DNA from: an uncultured Opitutia bacterium
GTDB taxonomy: Bacteria; Verrucomicrobiota; Verrucomicrobiia; Opitutales; UBA953
DNA: 12,167 nt
Reading direction: 5' to 3'
Assembly: GCA_903921665.1 (NCBI GenBank)
Contig: CAIXQT010000370.1
Span: forward strand, 1 to 12,167
Below, piece after piece: positions 1 through 7,893 of this stretch (positions are counted from its first letter, which is position 1; every line of letters begins with the position of its first letter). The notes beneath the pieces are model-generated. The model made no database searches, was not told the DNA's origin, and saw only the letters and a list, made by a program, of their open reading frames with translations. Both the position numbers and the translations under genes were made by a program.

Positions 1-734
1 GCCTTCATCTCCGCGACCGCTCCGCGGATGCCGGTGAAGAGGGCGCGGGCGACGATGGAGTGACCGATGTTGAGCTCGTGCAGGTGCGGGAGCGTCAGGA
101 TGGCGCGGATATTGTCGTAGTTGATGCCGTGGCCGGCGTTGACGACGAGCCCCAGTCCATGCGCCAGTTCGCAGCCGGCGCGCAGGCGCGCGAGCTCGGC
201 TTCGGCGGCCGGCGACTTCCAGGCGTTGGCGAAGGCGCCCGTGTGGAGTTCGATGACCGGCGCGCCGACGGCGGCGGCCGCTTCGATCTGCGGAGCGTCC
301 GGGCCGATGAAGAGCGAGACCTCGATGCCGGCGGCTTTCAGGGCTTGGGTGGTCTCGCGGACGCGGGCGAGCTGGCCGGTGACGTCGAGTCCGCCTTCGG
401 TCGTGACCTCTTCGCGGGATTCCGGGACGAGGCAGACGGCGGCGGGACGGAGCTTCAGGGCGAAGGCGGTCATCGCCGGCGTGCAGGCCATCTCCAGGTT
501 AAGTCGGACGCCCGGGATCGCGGCGATCACGTGGACGTCGGCGTCCTGGATGTGGCGGCGGTCTTCACGCAGGTGGAGCGTGATGCCGTCGGCGCCGCCG
601 GCGAGGGCTTCGCGCGTGAAGGCCAAGACATCCGGCTCCGCATGCGGCGACTGGTGCGCGCCGCGGTAACGCGCCTGACGGAGCGTCGCGGCGTGGTCGA
701 TGTTGACGCCAAGGAGGAGAGGACGGGAGGACAT
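1..734 (-). CDS. pdxJ: Pyridoxine 5'-phosphate synthase PdxJ (3' end cut by window edge)
   Basis: PdxJ is a cytoplasmic TIM-barrel enzyme that condenses 1-deoxyxylulose 5-phosphate with 3-amino-2-oxopropyl phosphate to form pyridoxine 5'-phosphate, the ring-closing step of the DXP-dependent vitamin B6 pathway. The reverse strand reads 244 codons without a stop from the ATG at 734. Family hallmarks are present: GVNIDHAATLRQAR (residues 9-22), HLREDRRHI (54-62), NLEM (79-82), VPE (103-105), AGHGINY (200-206) and NIGHSIV (222-228). H54, E81 and H202 match the E. coli catalytic residues H45, E72 and H193 with a constant offset of 9. E. coli PdxJ has 243 residues, so only a few C-terminal codons should be missing beyond base 1. 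No clear Shine-Dalgarno precedes the ATG, and no alternative start lies just upstream in frame. The gene starts 67 bases after the uvrA stop on the same strand. Identification is essentially certain. Confidence 0.97.
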   Translation of the reverse strand, partial: MSSRPLLLGVNIDHAATLRQARYRGAHQSPHAEPDVLAFTREALAGGADGITLHLREDRRHIQDADVHVIAAIPGVRLNLEMACTPAMTAFALKLRPAAVCLVPESREEVTTEGGLDVTGQLARVRETTQALKAAGIEVSLFIGPDAPQIEAAAAVGAPVIELHTGAFANAWKSPAAEAELARLRAGCELAHGLGLVVNAGHGINYDNIRAILTLPHLHELNIGHSIVARALFTGIRGAVAEMK

Positions 735-801
735 CGGGCTTCGGCTTGTAGCAATAGCCCTCGGCGGGCCTGGGTCAAAGGGAACCGCAGGGAGCGGCGT
801 C

Positions 802-3800
802 TTAAACCGCGGACTTCTTGACCAAGCCGCGTTCGAGCGTGAGCCGGAGCGACGGGGCCGTCGGCGACTTCTTCTGCTTGGCGAGGGATTCCGGGTCGCC
901 TGCGTGGACGAGTTCGCCGCCGGCATTGCCGCCTTCGGGGCCGATCTCGAGGACCCAGTCCGCTTCGGCGATCACATCGGGGTGGTGTTCGATCACGACG
1001 ACCGTGTGGCCTTGGTCGACGAGCGCGTGGAGCAGCTCGATCAGGCGACGACAGTCCGACTGGTGCAGCCCGATGGTCGGCTCTTCCAGGATGTAGAGGT
1101 TCGGACGGATCTCACCGCGCGAGCGTTCGCGGAACGTCGGGAGGCCTTGGGCGAGCTCACTGACGAGCTTGAGGCGTTGGGCTTCGCCGCCGGAGAGCGT
1201 CGGGCTGCTCTGTCCGAGCGTGAGGTAACCTAGGCCCGTCTTCACCATCAGCCCGCAGAGGTCGCCCAGCTTGGCGTCGAAGGAAAGGAACGCCGCCGCT
1301 TCCTCGAACGTCATCGCCAGGAGGTCGGCGGCGGATTTGCCGTTCCAGCGGATCGCCTTGGCGGCGGAACCGTAGCGCGTCCCCGAGCATTCTTCGCAGG
1401 GCACATAGGTGTCCGGGAGGAAGCTCATCTCGAGCTTGATGCGGCCGGCGCCGGAACAGGCTTCGCAGCGTCCGCCGGAAGTATTGAACGAGAAGAAGCC
1501 TGCGGCGTGTCCGCGGATGGCCGCTTCGGGCAGCGAAGCGAGGCGCTCGCGGATCAGGTCCCAGGCGCCGATGTAGGTCGCCGGCGTCGAGCGCGGGGTC
1601 TTGCCGATCGGCTCCTGGTCGACGACCACCAGCTGGCGGAAACCCTTGAGTCCCGAAAGCGCGGCGAAAGCCGGCTTGCCTTGATGGGAGCCGACCGCGA
1701 GGGCTTCCTTGCCCGTGAGTCCGTCCTTCTTCTTGGCGATGGCCGCGCGGATCGCGGGCGCCAGCAGGTCGGTGACCAGCGTGGACTTGCCGGCGCCGGA
1801 GACGCCGCAGACGACCGTAAGGCGGCCGACGGGAATCTGGACGTCGAAGCCCTTGAGGTTACGCAAGGAGGCGTTCTTCAGGCGGACCCATTCGGCGGGT
1901 GCGCCCTTGCCGGCGATCGGACGTCGGGCGCCGCGCAGCGGATGCGGGATGGCTTCCTTGAGGAAGCGGCCGGTGACGGAGTCGGCCCGCTTCTCGAGCG
2001 CGGCCGCCGTGCCTTGCGCGACGATCGTGCCGCCATGGACGCCGGCGCCCGGGCCCATGTCGACCACCAGGTCGGCGGCGCGCATGGTGTCTTCGTCGTG
2101 TTCGACGACGAGGACCGTATTGCCGCGGTCGCGCAGATCCTTGAGCGAGCCGATGAGGCGATCGTTGTCGCGGGGGTGGAGGCCGATGCTCGGTTCGTCG
2201 AGCACGTACAGGGCGCCGGAAAGCGTCGAGCCCAGCTGCGCCGCGAGGCGGATGCGTTGCGCCTCGCCGCCGGAGAGCGTATCGGCGCCGCGATCGAGCG
2301 CGAGGTAGCCGAGGCCGACGGAATCCAGGAAGCGGAGGCGGGCGCCGATCTCAGGCAGCAGCGCGCCCACGATGGCTTTCTCGCGGGCTTCGAGCTTGAG
2401 TCCGGAAAGGAAGGCGAGGGACTCGTCCGGCTGCAGGCGGAGCAGGCCAGGCAGCGAGAGCGAGCGCCCTTTCGGTCCGGCGAGCTTCACCGAGCGGCCG
2501 ATGGGGCCGAGGCGTTCGCCGTGGCACGTCGGGCAGACTTCTTCGCCGACGCGGTCCGCGATGGCGTTCTCGTTGATGGATTCTTCTTCGTCGGACGAGA
2601 ACGTCTTCACTTCCAGCCCGTGTCCGCGGCAGTCCGGACACCAACCACGAGGAGAGTTCCACGAGAGGTGCTTCGGGTCGACCTCGGGGAAAGATTCACC
2701 CGTGGCCGGATCGCTCCGCGACGTCGAGAGGTAGGCGACCTGATGGCCGTCGGCGCCCAGGAGCACGCACGCGTTCTTGCCGGAGGCCAGCGCCTGGCGG
2801 ACGAGCGTGCGCAGGGCTTTCTCGCCGGACTCCTCGGTCTCGTCGGGCAGGCGGATCAAGCCGTCCGCGCGGATCTCGCCGAAGACCGCGTCGACGTCGT
2901 GTTCGGAGTAACGGTCGAGCCCTTCGAAGCCGTCCACCTTGAGCATCTTGCCGTCGCAGCGAAGCAGGCGCAGGCCCTTGGTCTCGGCCCATTCGGCCAG
3001 CGGACGGTGATGGCCCTTGCGGGAGCGGACGAGCGGGGCGGCGACGAGGAGCGAGCCCTTCTTCAATGACTTCGCCTTCTTGGCGACGAGCCGGACGACC
3101 GCGTCCTCGGTCATCTCTTCCAGCGGCTCACCCGTGGTCGGGCTATGCAGCACGCCGGCACGGGCGAAGAGCACGCGCAGGTACTGGGCGACTTCGGTGA
3201 CCGTCGCGACGGTGGATTTCGCGGAACCGCGCGTCACGCGCTGCTCGATGGCGACCGTGGGCGGCAGGCCGGTGAGCGAATCGATATCGGGCTTCGGCAG
3301 CTGTTCGACGAACTGTCGCGCGTAGGCCGAGACGCATTCCAGGAAGCGGCGTTGGCCTTCGGCGAAGAGGATGTCGAACGCGAGGGACGATTTGCCCGAG
3401 CCCGAGACGCCGGTCATCACCGTCAGCGAGCCGTGGGGGATTTCCAGCGAGACATCCTTCAGGTTATGTTCGCGGGCGCCGCGCAGGGAGATGGAAGTCG
3501 GCCGCGGTTTGCTTGCCGTCGTCGACGCGGACGCGAAGGCGTCGTCGCCTTGCGCCAGGAAGCGGCCGGTGACCGTGCCGGCCTGCGCGACTTCGGCCGG
3601 CGTGCCTTCGGCGACGAGCTTGCCTCCGCCGGGGCCGGCTTCGGGGCCCATCTCCAGGATCCAGTCGCACGATTTGAGGACGTCGAGGTGGTGTTCCACC
3701 ACGATCAGGGAGTGGCCGGCTTCCGTGAGGCGGTGGAGCAGGGCGATCAGCCGCGAGACGTCTTCGCGGTGCAGGCCGGTCGTCGGTTCGTCGAGGAGCA

Positions 3801-6321
3801 GGAGCGCGCCGGTCTTGCGCGTATCGATCTTGGAAAGGTAGCGGACCAGCTTCAGACGCTGGGCTTCGCCGCCGGACAGCGTCGTGAGCGGCTGACCCAT
3901 CGAGAGGTAGCCGAGGCCGACCTCCTCGAGGCAGGCGAGCTGGGCGGAGGCGGGCGTGCGTTCGCCGAGGAACTGGCGCGCCTCGGTGACCGACATCGCA
4001 AGCAGGTCGCCGACGGACTTCCCGTCATATTGGAAGCTGAGCACCTCGTCACGGAAGCGCTTGCCGTTACAAGAGGGGCAGGGGAGGGCGACGTCGGAGA
4101 CGAACTGCATCTCCACCGTCTCCCAACCGGCGCCGCCGCAGCGTTCGCAACGTCCTTCGCCGGCGTTGAACGAGAAGTGCGAGGGCGTGAGGCCGGCGGC
4201 CTTCGCTTCGGCCGAGTTGCCGAGCAGCGTGCGGATCGCGTCCCAGGCGCCGACGTACAGCGCGGGGTTGGAGCGCGGGGTGCGCGTCGCGGGGGATTGG
4301 TCGACGAGCGCGACCTCGGCCGGCTCCTTGTCGAACTTCACCCATTTCAGTTCCATGGCTTCGTCGCCCGATTCCGGATCACGACGGCCGATGACCTGAT
4401 GGAGCAAGGTCGATTTGCCGGAGCCCGAGACGCCGCAGAGTCCGACGAGGCGGCCGAGCGGGATCGAGCAGGAGAAATCGCGCAGGTTGTTGACCGTCGC
4501 GCCGCTCACGCGGAGGCGCGGCGTCGTATCGGCGATCGGGCGCGGAGTGCGGGGCGCGGCGACGCGGCGACCGGAGAGCCAGTTGCCCGTGGCGGAATCC
4601 TTGACCTTCAGGATGCCCTTCGGGATGCCTTGGTAGAGGAGGTGTCCGCCTTCGGCCCCGGGGCGCGGGCCGATCTCGATCAGCCAGTCGGCGGCCCGCA
4701 TGACGGATTCGTCATGTTCGACGACGACCACCGTGTTGCCTTGTTCGACGAGGCTGCGGAGGATGCCGACCATGCGCGAGAGGTCGCGGGCGTGCATGCC
4801 CACGCTGGGTTCGTCGAGGACGAAGACCGTGTCCGCGAGGCAGGCGCCCAGGCACGAGGTCAGGTTGACGCGTTGGACTTCGCCGCCGGAGAGCGTGCGT
4901 GAGAGGCGATCGAGCGCGAGGTAGCCGAGGCCCACCGCCTCGAGGTAGCCGAGGCGGGCGAGGATGGCTTCGAGCGCATGGTCGGCCGGATGGCGCGAAT
5001 CCTTCGGCGCGAGCGGCGCGAGGAGCGTGCGGAGGTCCGAGACGGGCGAGGCATAGAGTTCGGGCAGGGTTTTGCCCTGCCAGCGCCAGAAGAGCGATTC
5101 CTCGCGGAAGCGCCGGCCGTGGCACTTCGGGCAGGACTCGTAGGCGCGCCAGCGGGAAAGGAAGACGCGCACGTGCATCTTGTAGGTCGTCCCTTCCAAC
5201 CAACGGAAGAAGCCGCGGACGCCGTACCACTTCGAGTCGTACTCGCCTTGCACGTAGCCCGGCTCGCCGTTCTCGACGAACTTGCGATGCGCGGCGGAAA
5301 GTTTCTTCCACGGCACGTCGAGCGGGATGGCCGCCTTGCGGCAGGCGCGCACGAGGTCCTTCTGTGATTCGCCGTAGACGTTACCTTGGAACGGCGCGAT
5401 CGCGCCTTCGGCGAGCGTCAAGGCCGGGTTCGGGATGATCTTGTTCCAGTCGAGGCCGATGACGCGACCGAAGCCGCGGCATTCCGGGCAGGCGCCCACG
5501 GGAGAGTTGAACGAGAAGAGCGCGGGCGAGGCCGGACGGAACTTACGTCCGTCGACCGGCGACTCGAGGGCTTCGCTGTAGCGAGACAACTCGTGGCCTT
5601 GGTCGTCGAGCAACCGGAGGCGGGCGCCGCCGAGGCGGAAGGCCGCGAGAGCCGCTTCATGGAAGCGCGAGGCCTGGTCTGCCGTGATCGTCACGCGATC
5701 CTGGATGACGAGCAGCTCGGCCGCGTCGGCGGGGATCTCGTCTTCGGTCAGACGGACGCGCTGGCCGGAGGCGAAAGCGCGGCTGAAGCCCGCCTTCGAG
5801 AACTCTTCGGCGATCGTCTTCCATCCCAGCGTCTCGGGTTTCGAGACCGCAAAGGCGAGCGAGAGGGACTGGCCGGGGAAGCGGGCGAGGGAATCCTGCC
5901 AGGCGGCGTCCGGTCCGCGCGGGACGATGACCTGGCCGCTGGCCGGATCGATCAGGTCGGCGCGGTGGGCGAACCAGACTTTGAACCAGTCGCAGAGTTC
6001 CGTCATCGTCCCGACCGTCGAGCGCGAGGTGCGGACCGCGTTGCCTTGCTTGATCGCGACGGACGGACGGACGTTTTCCGCGGAGTCGAGGGCCGGCGAG
6101 GGGAGCAGTTCGAGGAACTGACGGACGTACGGGCTGAACGTCTCGACGTAGCGGCGCTGCCCTTCCGCGTGAAGCGTATCGAAGACCAGCGACGATTTGC
6201 CGGCGCCGCTGAGGCCTGTGACCACGACCAGCTTGCCGACCGGGATGTCCACGTCGAAGCCCTTCAGGTTGTTCTGGCGGACGCCGCGGAGGCGGATGGC
6301 GTCTGGTCGGGGGGCGGACAT
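802..6321 (-). CDS. uvrA: Tandem double-length UvrA, excinuclease ABC subunit A
   Basis: UvrA is the damage-sensing ATPase of nucleotide excision repair; it loads UvrB at lesions. Usual UvrA has about 940 residues and two ABC ATPase domains. This chain has about 1839 residues and four, i.e. two fused UvrA units. Numbering from the ATG at 6321, Walker A lysines are K42, K636, K977 and K1512; LSGGE signatures start at 477, 815, 1349 and 1709; Walker B motifs are LDEP at D503, D844 and D1375 but LEEP at E1746; H-loop histidines are 536, 877, 1408 and 1779. CxxC zinc pairs sit at 278/281, 397/400, 725/728, 748/751, 1228/1231, 1263/1266, 1619/1622 and 1642/1645. UvrB-binding-like segments follow ATPase halves 1 and 3. 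The insertion between CxxC pairs is about 119 residues in unit 1 but 35 in unit 2. The start at 6321 is preferred over the in-frame ATG at 6333 because GGAGGG lies just upstream of it and overlaps that ATG. Chlamydial UvrA has a similar tandem form of roughly 1790 residues. It sits between the cyclo-ligase gene and pdxJ, all on the minus strand. Confidence 0.97.
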   Translation of the reverse strand: MSAPRPDAIRLRGVRQNNLKGFDVDIPVGKLVVVTGLSGAGKSSLVFDTLHAEGQRRYVETFSPYVRQFLELLPSPALDSAENVRPSVAIKQGNAVRTSRSTVGTMTELCDWFKVWFAHRADLIDPASGQVIVPRGPDAAWQDSLARFPGQSLSLAFAVSKPETLGWKTIAEEFSKAGFSRAFASGQRVRLTEDEIPADAAELLVIQDRVTITADQASRFHEAALAAFRLGGARLRLLDDQGHELSRYSEALESPVDGRKFRPASPALFSFNSPVGACPECRGFGRVIGLDWNKIIPNPALTLAEGAIAPFQGNVYGESQKDLVRACRKAAIPLDVPWKKLSAAHRKFVENGEPGYVQGEYDSKWYGVRGFFRWLEGTTYKMHVRVFLSRWRAYESCPKCHGRRFREESLFWRWQGKTLPELYASPVSDLRTLLAPLAPKDSRHPADHALEAILARLGYLEAVGLGYLALDRLSRTLSGGEVQRVNLTSCLGACLADTVFVLDEPSVGMHARDLSRMVGILRSLVEQGNTVVVVEHDESVMRAADWLIEIGPRPGAEGGHLLYQGIPKGILKVKDSATGNWLSGRRVAAPRTPRPIADTTPRLRVSGATVNNLRDFSCSIPLGRLVGLCGVSGSGKSTLLHQVIGRRDPESGDEAMELKWVKFDKEPAEVALVDQSPATRTPRSNPALYVGAWDAIRTLLGNSAEAKAAGLTPSHFSFNAGEGRCERCGGAGWETVEMQFVSDVALPCPSCNGKRFRDEVLSFQYDGKSVGDLLAMSVTEARQFLGERTPASAQLACLEEVGLGYLSMGQPLTTLSGGEAQRLKLVRYLSKIDTRKTGALLLLDEPTTGLHREDVSRLIALLHRLTEAGHSLIVVEHHLDVLKSCDWILEMGPEAGPGGGKLVAEGTPAEVAQAGTVTGRFLAQGDDAFASASTTASKPRPTSISLRGAREHNLKDVSLEIPHGSLTVMTGVSGSGKSSLAFDILFAEGQRRFLECVSAYARQFVEQLPKPDIDSLTGLPPTVAIEQRVTRGSAKSTVATVTEVAQYLRVLFARAGVLHSPTTGEPLEEMTEDAVVRLVAKKAKSLKKGSLLVAAPLVRSRKGHHRPLAEWAETKGLRLLRCDGKMLKVDGFEGLDRYSEHDVDAVFGEIRADGLIRLPDETEESGEKALRTLVRQALASGKNACVLLGADGHQVAYLSTSRSDPATGESFPEVDPKHLSWNSPRGWCPDCRGHGLEVKTFSSDEEESINENAIADRVGEEVCPTCHGERLGPIGRSVKLAGPKGRSLSLPGLLRLQPDESLAFLSGLKLEAREKAIVGALLPEIGARLRFLDSVGLGYLALDRGADTLSGGEAQRIRLAAQLGSTLSGALYVLDEPSIGLHPRDNDRLIGSLKDLRDRGNTVLVVEHDEDTMRAADLVVDMGPGAGVHGGTIVAQGTAAALEKRADSVTGRFLKEAIPHPLRGARRPIAGKGAPAEWVRLKNASLRNLKGFDVQIPVGRLTVVCGVSGAGKSTLVTDLLAPAIRAAIAKKKDGLTGKEALAVGSHQGKPAFAALSGLKGFRQLVVVDQEPIGKTPRSTPATYIGAWDLIRERLASLPEAAIRGHAAGFFSFNTSGGRCEACSGAGRIKLEMSFLPDTYVPCEECSGTRYGSAAKAIRWNGKSAADLLAMTFEEAAAFLSFDAKLGDLCGLMVKTGLGYLTLGQSSPTLSGGEAQRLKLVSELAQGLPTFRERSRGEIRPNLYILEEPTIGLHQSDCRRLIELLHALVDQGHTVVVIEHHPDVIAEADWVLEIGPEGGNAGGELVHAGDPESLAKQKKSPTAPSLRLTLERGLVKKSAV

Positions 6322-6325
6322 CGGA

Positions 6326-6331
6326 CCCTCC
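6326..6331 (-). promoter_or_regulatory. Ribosome binding site deciding the uvrA start
   Basis: The minus strand reads GGAGGG here, a strong Shine-Dalgarno match, followed by TCCG and then the ATG at 6321. It overlaps the alternative in-frame ATG at 6333, which has no such motif ahead of it and would add only four residues (MEGP). This favours 6321 as the true uvrA start. It is the clearest Shine-Dalgarno in the minus-strand cluster. Confidence 0.7.
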
Positions 6332-6364
6332 ATCGGACACGAATCCGCCCGCTTGGCAAACCTG

Positions 6365-6946
6365 CTAACGCACTCGGCAGCGAATCACGCCCTGCGGGGT
6401 CACCACTGCCTTAACTTTTATATCATGCGGCTCATCCGGGAGGCGCGACACCAGTTGGAAAGCGTGGGCGTGGCCGAGCAGGAAGGTCTTGCGGGGCGGC
6501 TTGGAGAGCAGGCGGTCGTAGAAGCCGCCGCCGAACCCGAGGCGTCGGCCGGCGCCATCGAAGCCGAGGCCAGGCAGGAGGATCAGGCCGGCCTCGGCCA
6601 GTGTCGCGACCGGCGCGGTCGGCTTCGGCTCGCGGATGCCGAGCCGGGAAGGCTGAAGCGAGGCGAGGTCCGTGACCTCGTGCAGCGTGAGCGTCGTCTT
6701 GTTCGTCACGCGCGGCAGGAGCAGCCGTTTGCCCTCGAGCAGGGCGAGTATCAGCAGCGCGTCCGTAGGGAGTTCGCCGCCGAACGAAGCGTACAGGCAG
6801 ACCGTCTTCGCCTGCTTCCATTCCGGAAGCTGCGTGACCAGGCGGGCGGCGGCGTCGCCGGCGACCTGCAGTTCGCGGGGCGTCAGGGCCGTGCGGCGGG
6901 CCTTGAGTTCCGCGCGCAGGCGGTCCTTGTCGGCGCGCGCATCCAT
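6365..6946 (-). CDS. ygfA: 5-formyltetrahydrofolate cyclo-ligase
   Basis: This 193-residue cytoplasmic enzyme of the MTHFS (YgfA/Fau) family converts 5-formyl-THF plus ATP to 5,10-methenyl-THF, returning stored folate to the one-carbon pool. Family signatures are visible. They are the basic N-terminus KDRLRAELKARR (residues 7-18), GELPT (57-61), the long substrate and ATP-binding loop LPGLGFDGAGRRLGFGGGF starting at 124 and followed by YDRLL (to 147), and HDIKVKAVVT (174-183). Length is normal for bacterial members (about 180-200). The ATG at 6946 lies 4 bases past the ctaB stop, with GAGG close before it, so translation coupled to ctaB is likely. uvrA starts 43 bases after its stop. The link to heme A genes is probably operon convenience, since no direct pathway connection is known. 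In some bacteria 6S RNA lies just upstream of ygfA, but the tight ctaB junction leaves no room for it here. Confidence 0.95.
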   Translation of the reverse strand: MDARADKDRLRAELKARRTALTPRELQVAGDAAARLVTQLPEWKQAKTVCLYASFGGELPTDALLILALLEGKRLLLPRVTNKTTLTLHEVTDLASLQPSRLGIREPKPTAPVATLAEAGLILLPGLGFDGAGRRLGFGGGFYDRLLSKPPRKTFLLGHAHAFQLVSRLPDEPHDIKVKAVVTPQGVIRCRVR

Positions 6947-6950
6947 GGCC

Positions 6951-7838
6951 TCAGAAAATCCGGTTCAGCGTCAGAGTCAACAGGACGACGGGCAGGTAAA
7001 GGATCGACGCGAGGAAAAGCGGCTTGGCGACTTCGGCCCGGCGGCTGGGTACTCCGAAATCCAGGCAGAGCTTGAAGAACCAGGCGCCGGCGATGAAGGA
7101 GATCCAGACAAAGGGGCTGGTCCAACCCGGAAAGAAGAGCGCGGCGATGGCCCCCGCGACGAAAAGCATCGGGATGATGAAGAGCAGGGCCCAGATCGAG
7201 GCCGAGCGGCCGGACGGATCGTCGACGGTGGCCACCTTGAAGCCGCCGCGCGCGTAGTCTTCGCGGCACATCACCGCGAGCGACATGAAGTGGGGGACTT
7301 GCCAGAAGAACAACAGACCGAAGAGCAGCCAGCCCATCGTGTCGATGTGACCGAGTTTCGCGGCGGTGCCGATGATCGGCGGAATCGCGCCGGGCAGCGA
7401 GCCGACGAGCGTGCACCAGGACGTCACCGGCTTGAGCGGCGTATAGAAAAAGAGATAGGAAACCGCCGTGGCGGCCGTCAAGGCGCCGGCGAGCGGCTGT
7501 TCGGTGCCGACCCAGACGAGGACCACGCCGAGCGTAAGCAGCAACATGCCGAACAGGAGGACGGCGCCGGGCTTCAGGATGCCGGCCGGAATGGGGCGGT
7601 TGCGCGTCCGCTCCATCTTGGCGTCGGCGTCGCTCTCCCACCACATGTTGACGGCGCCGCAGCCACCTGCGGCGAGCGCGGTGCCGAGCGCCAACGAGAC
7701 GAGCACCTTCGGGTTCGTGGCCTGGCCTGGTTCGCTGCAGAAGTAGCCGGCCAGCGCCGTGAGGACGGAAAGGAACGACAGCCGGGGCTTGGTCAGCTCC
7801 CAGTAGGCGGCAGGCACGGATCCGGCGCGTTCGCTCAT
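6951..7838 (-). CDS. ctaB: Heme O synthase (protoheme IX farnesyltransferase)
   Basis: CtaB (CyoE/COX10) is an integral-membrane UbiA-family prenyltransferase that adds a farnesyl group to heme B to give heme O, the substrate of CtaA. The 295-residue product is strongly hydrophobic, with about 7-9 membrane segments. The first Asp-rich motif is at residues 64-72, N64-MWW-E68-S-D70-A-D72, followed by KMERTRNRPIPAG (74-86). The usual NxxxDxxxD pattern has Glu at its middle position here; as I recall, eukaryotic COX10 also has Glu there, so this is a tolerated variant. The conserved WQVPHFMSLAVMCREDYARG (179-198) and KVATVDD (201-207) follow and complete the second motif. The ATG at 7838 has no obvious Shine-Dalgarno. 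The gene lies 55 bases downstream of ctaA and 4 bases upstream of the folate cyclo-ligase gene. Oxidase subunit genes, its common neighbours elsewhere, are not in view. Confidence 0.97.
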   Translation of the reverse strand: MSERAGSVPAAYWELTKPRLSFLSVLTALAGYFCSEPGQATNPKVLVSLALGTALAAGGCGAVNMWWESDADAKMERTRNRPIPAGILKPGAVLLFGMLLLTLGVVLVWVGTEQPLAGALTAATAVSYLFFYTPLKPVTSWCTLVGSLPGAIPPIIGTAAKLGHIDTMGWLLFGLLFFWQVPHFMSLAVMCREDYARGGFKVATVDDPSGRSASIWALLFIIPMLFVAGAIAALFFPGWTSPFVWISFIAGAWFFKLCLDFGVPSRRAEVAKPLFLASILYLPVVLLTLTLNRIF

Positions 7839-7847
7839 CGGTCTTGT

Positions 7848-7892
7848 CGTGGCGGTTTTGCGCGACGGGTTAAAGGCAAATCAGTCGCCACG
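7848..7892. repeat. 7-bp inverted repeat in the ctaA-ctaB gap
   Basis: CGTGGCG at 7848-7854 and its exact complement CGCCACG at 7886-7892 flank a 31-base interval that fills most of the 55-base gap between ctaA and ctaB. Such a long loop makes a stable RNA hairpin doubtful, and there is no T-run. It may be a weak mRNA structure near the ctaB start or simple chance in GC-rich DNA. The arms are seen directly; any role is a guess. Confidence 0.25.
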
Positions 7893-7893
7893 G

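Noticed and set aside
735..801. Possible terminator between uvrA and pdxJ (GCCC/GGGC arms near 763-775)
   Set aside because: Only a 4-bp stem and no T-run, so it is indistinguishable from chance in GC-rich sequence.
1507..4902. Long plus-strand open frames (520 and 585 codons) opposite uvrA
   Set aside because: They are antisense to a clearly conserved uvrA frame, have low-complexity Arg/Ala/Asp/Gly-rich translations with no recognisable domain, and are expected by chance in GC-rich DNA with a strong codon bias.
5386..6414. Plus-strand open frame of 342 codons covering the uvrA start and the cyclo-ligase gene end
   Set aside because: Shadow frame: it crosses two real genes antisense and its composition is that of reverse-read conserved coding sequence.
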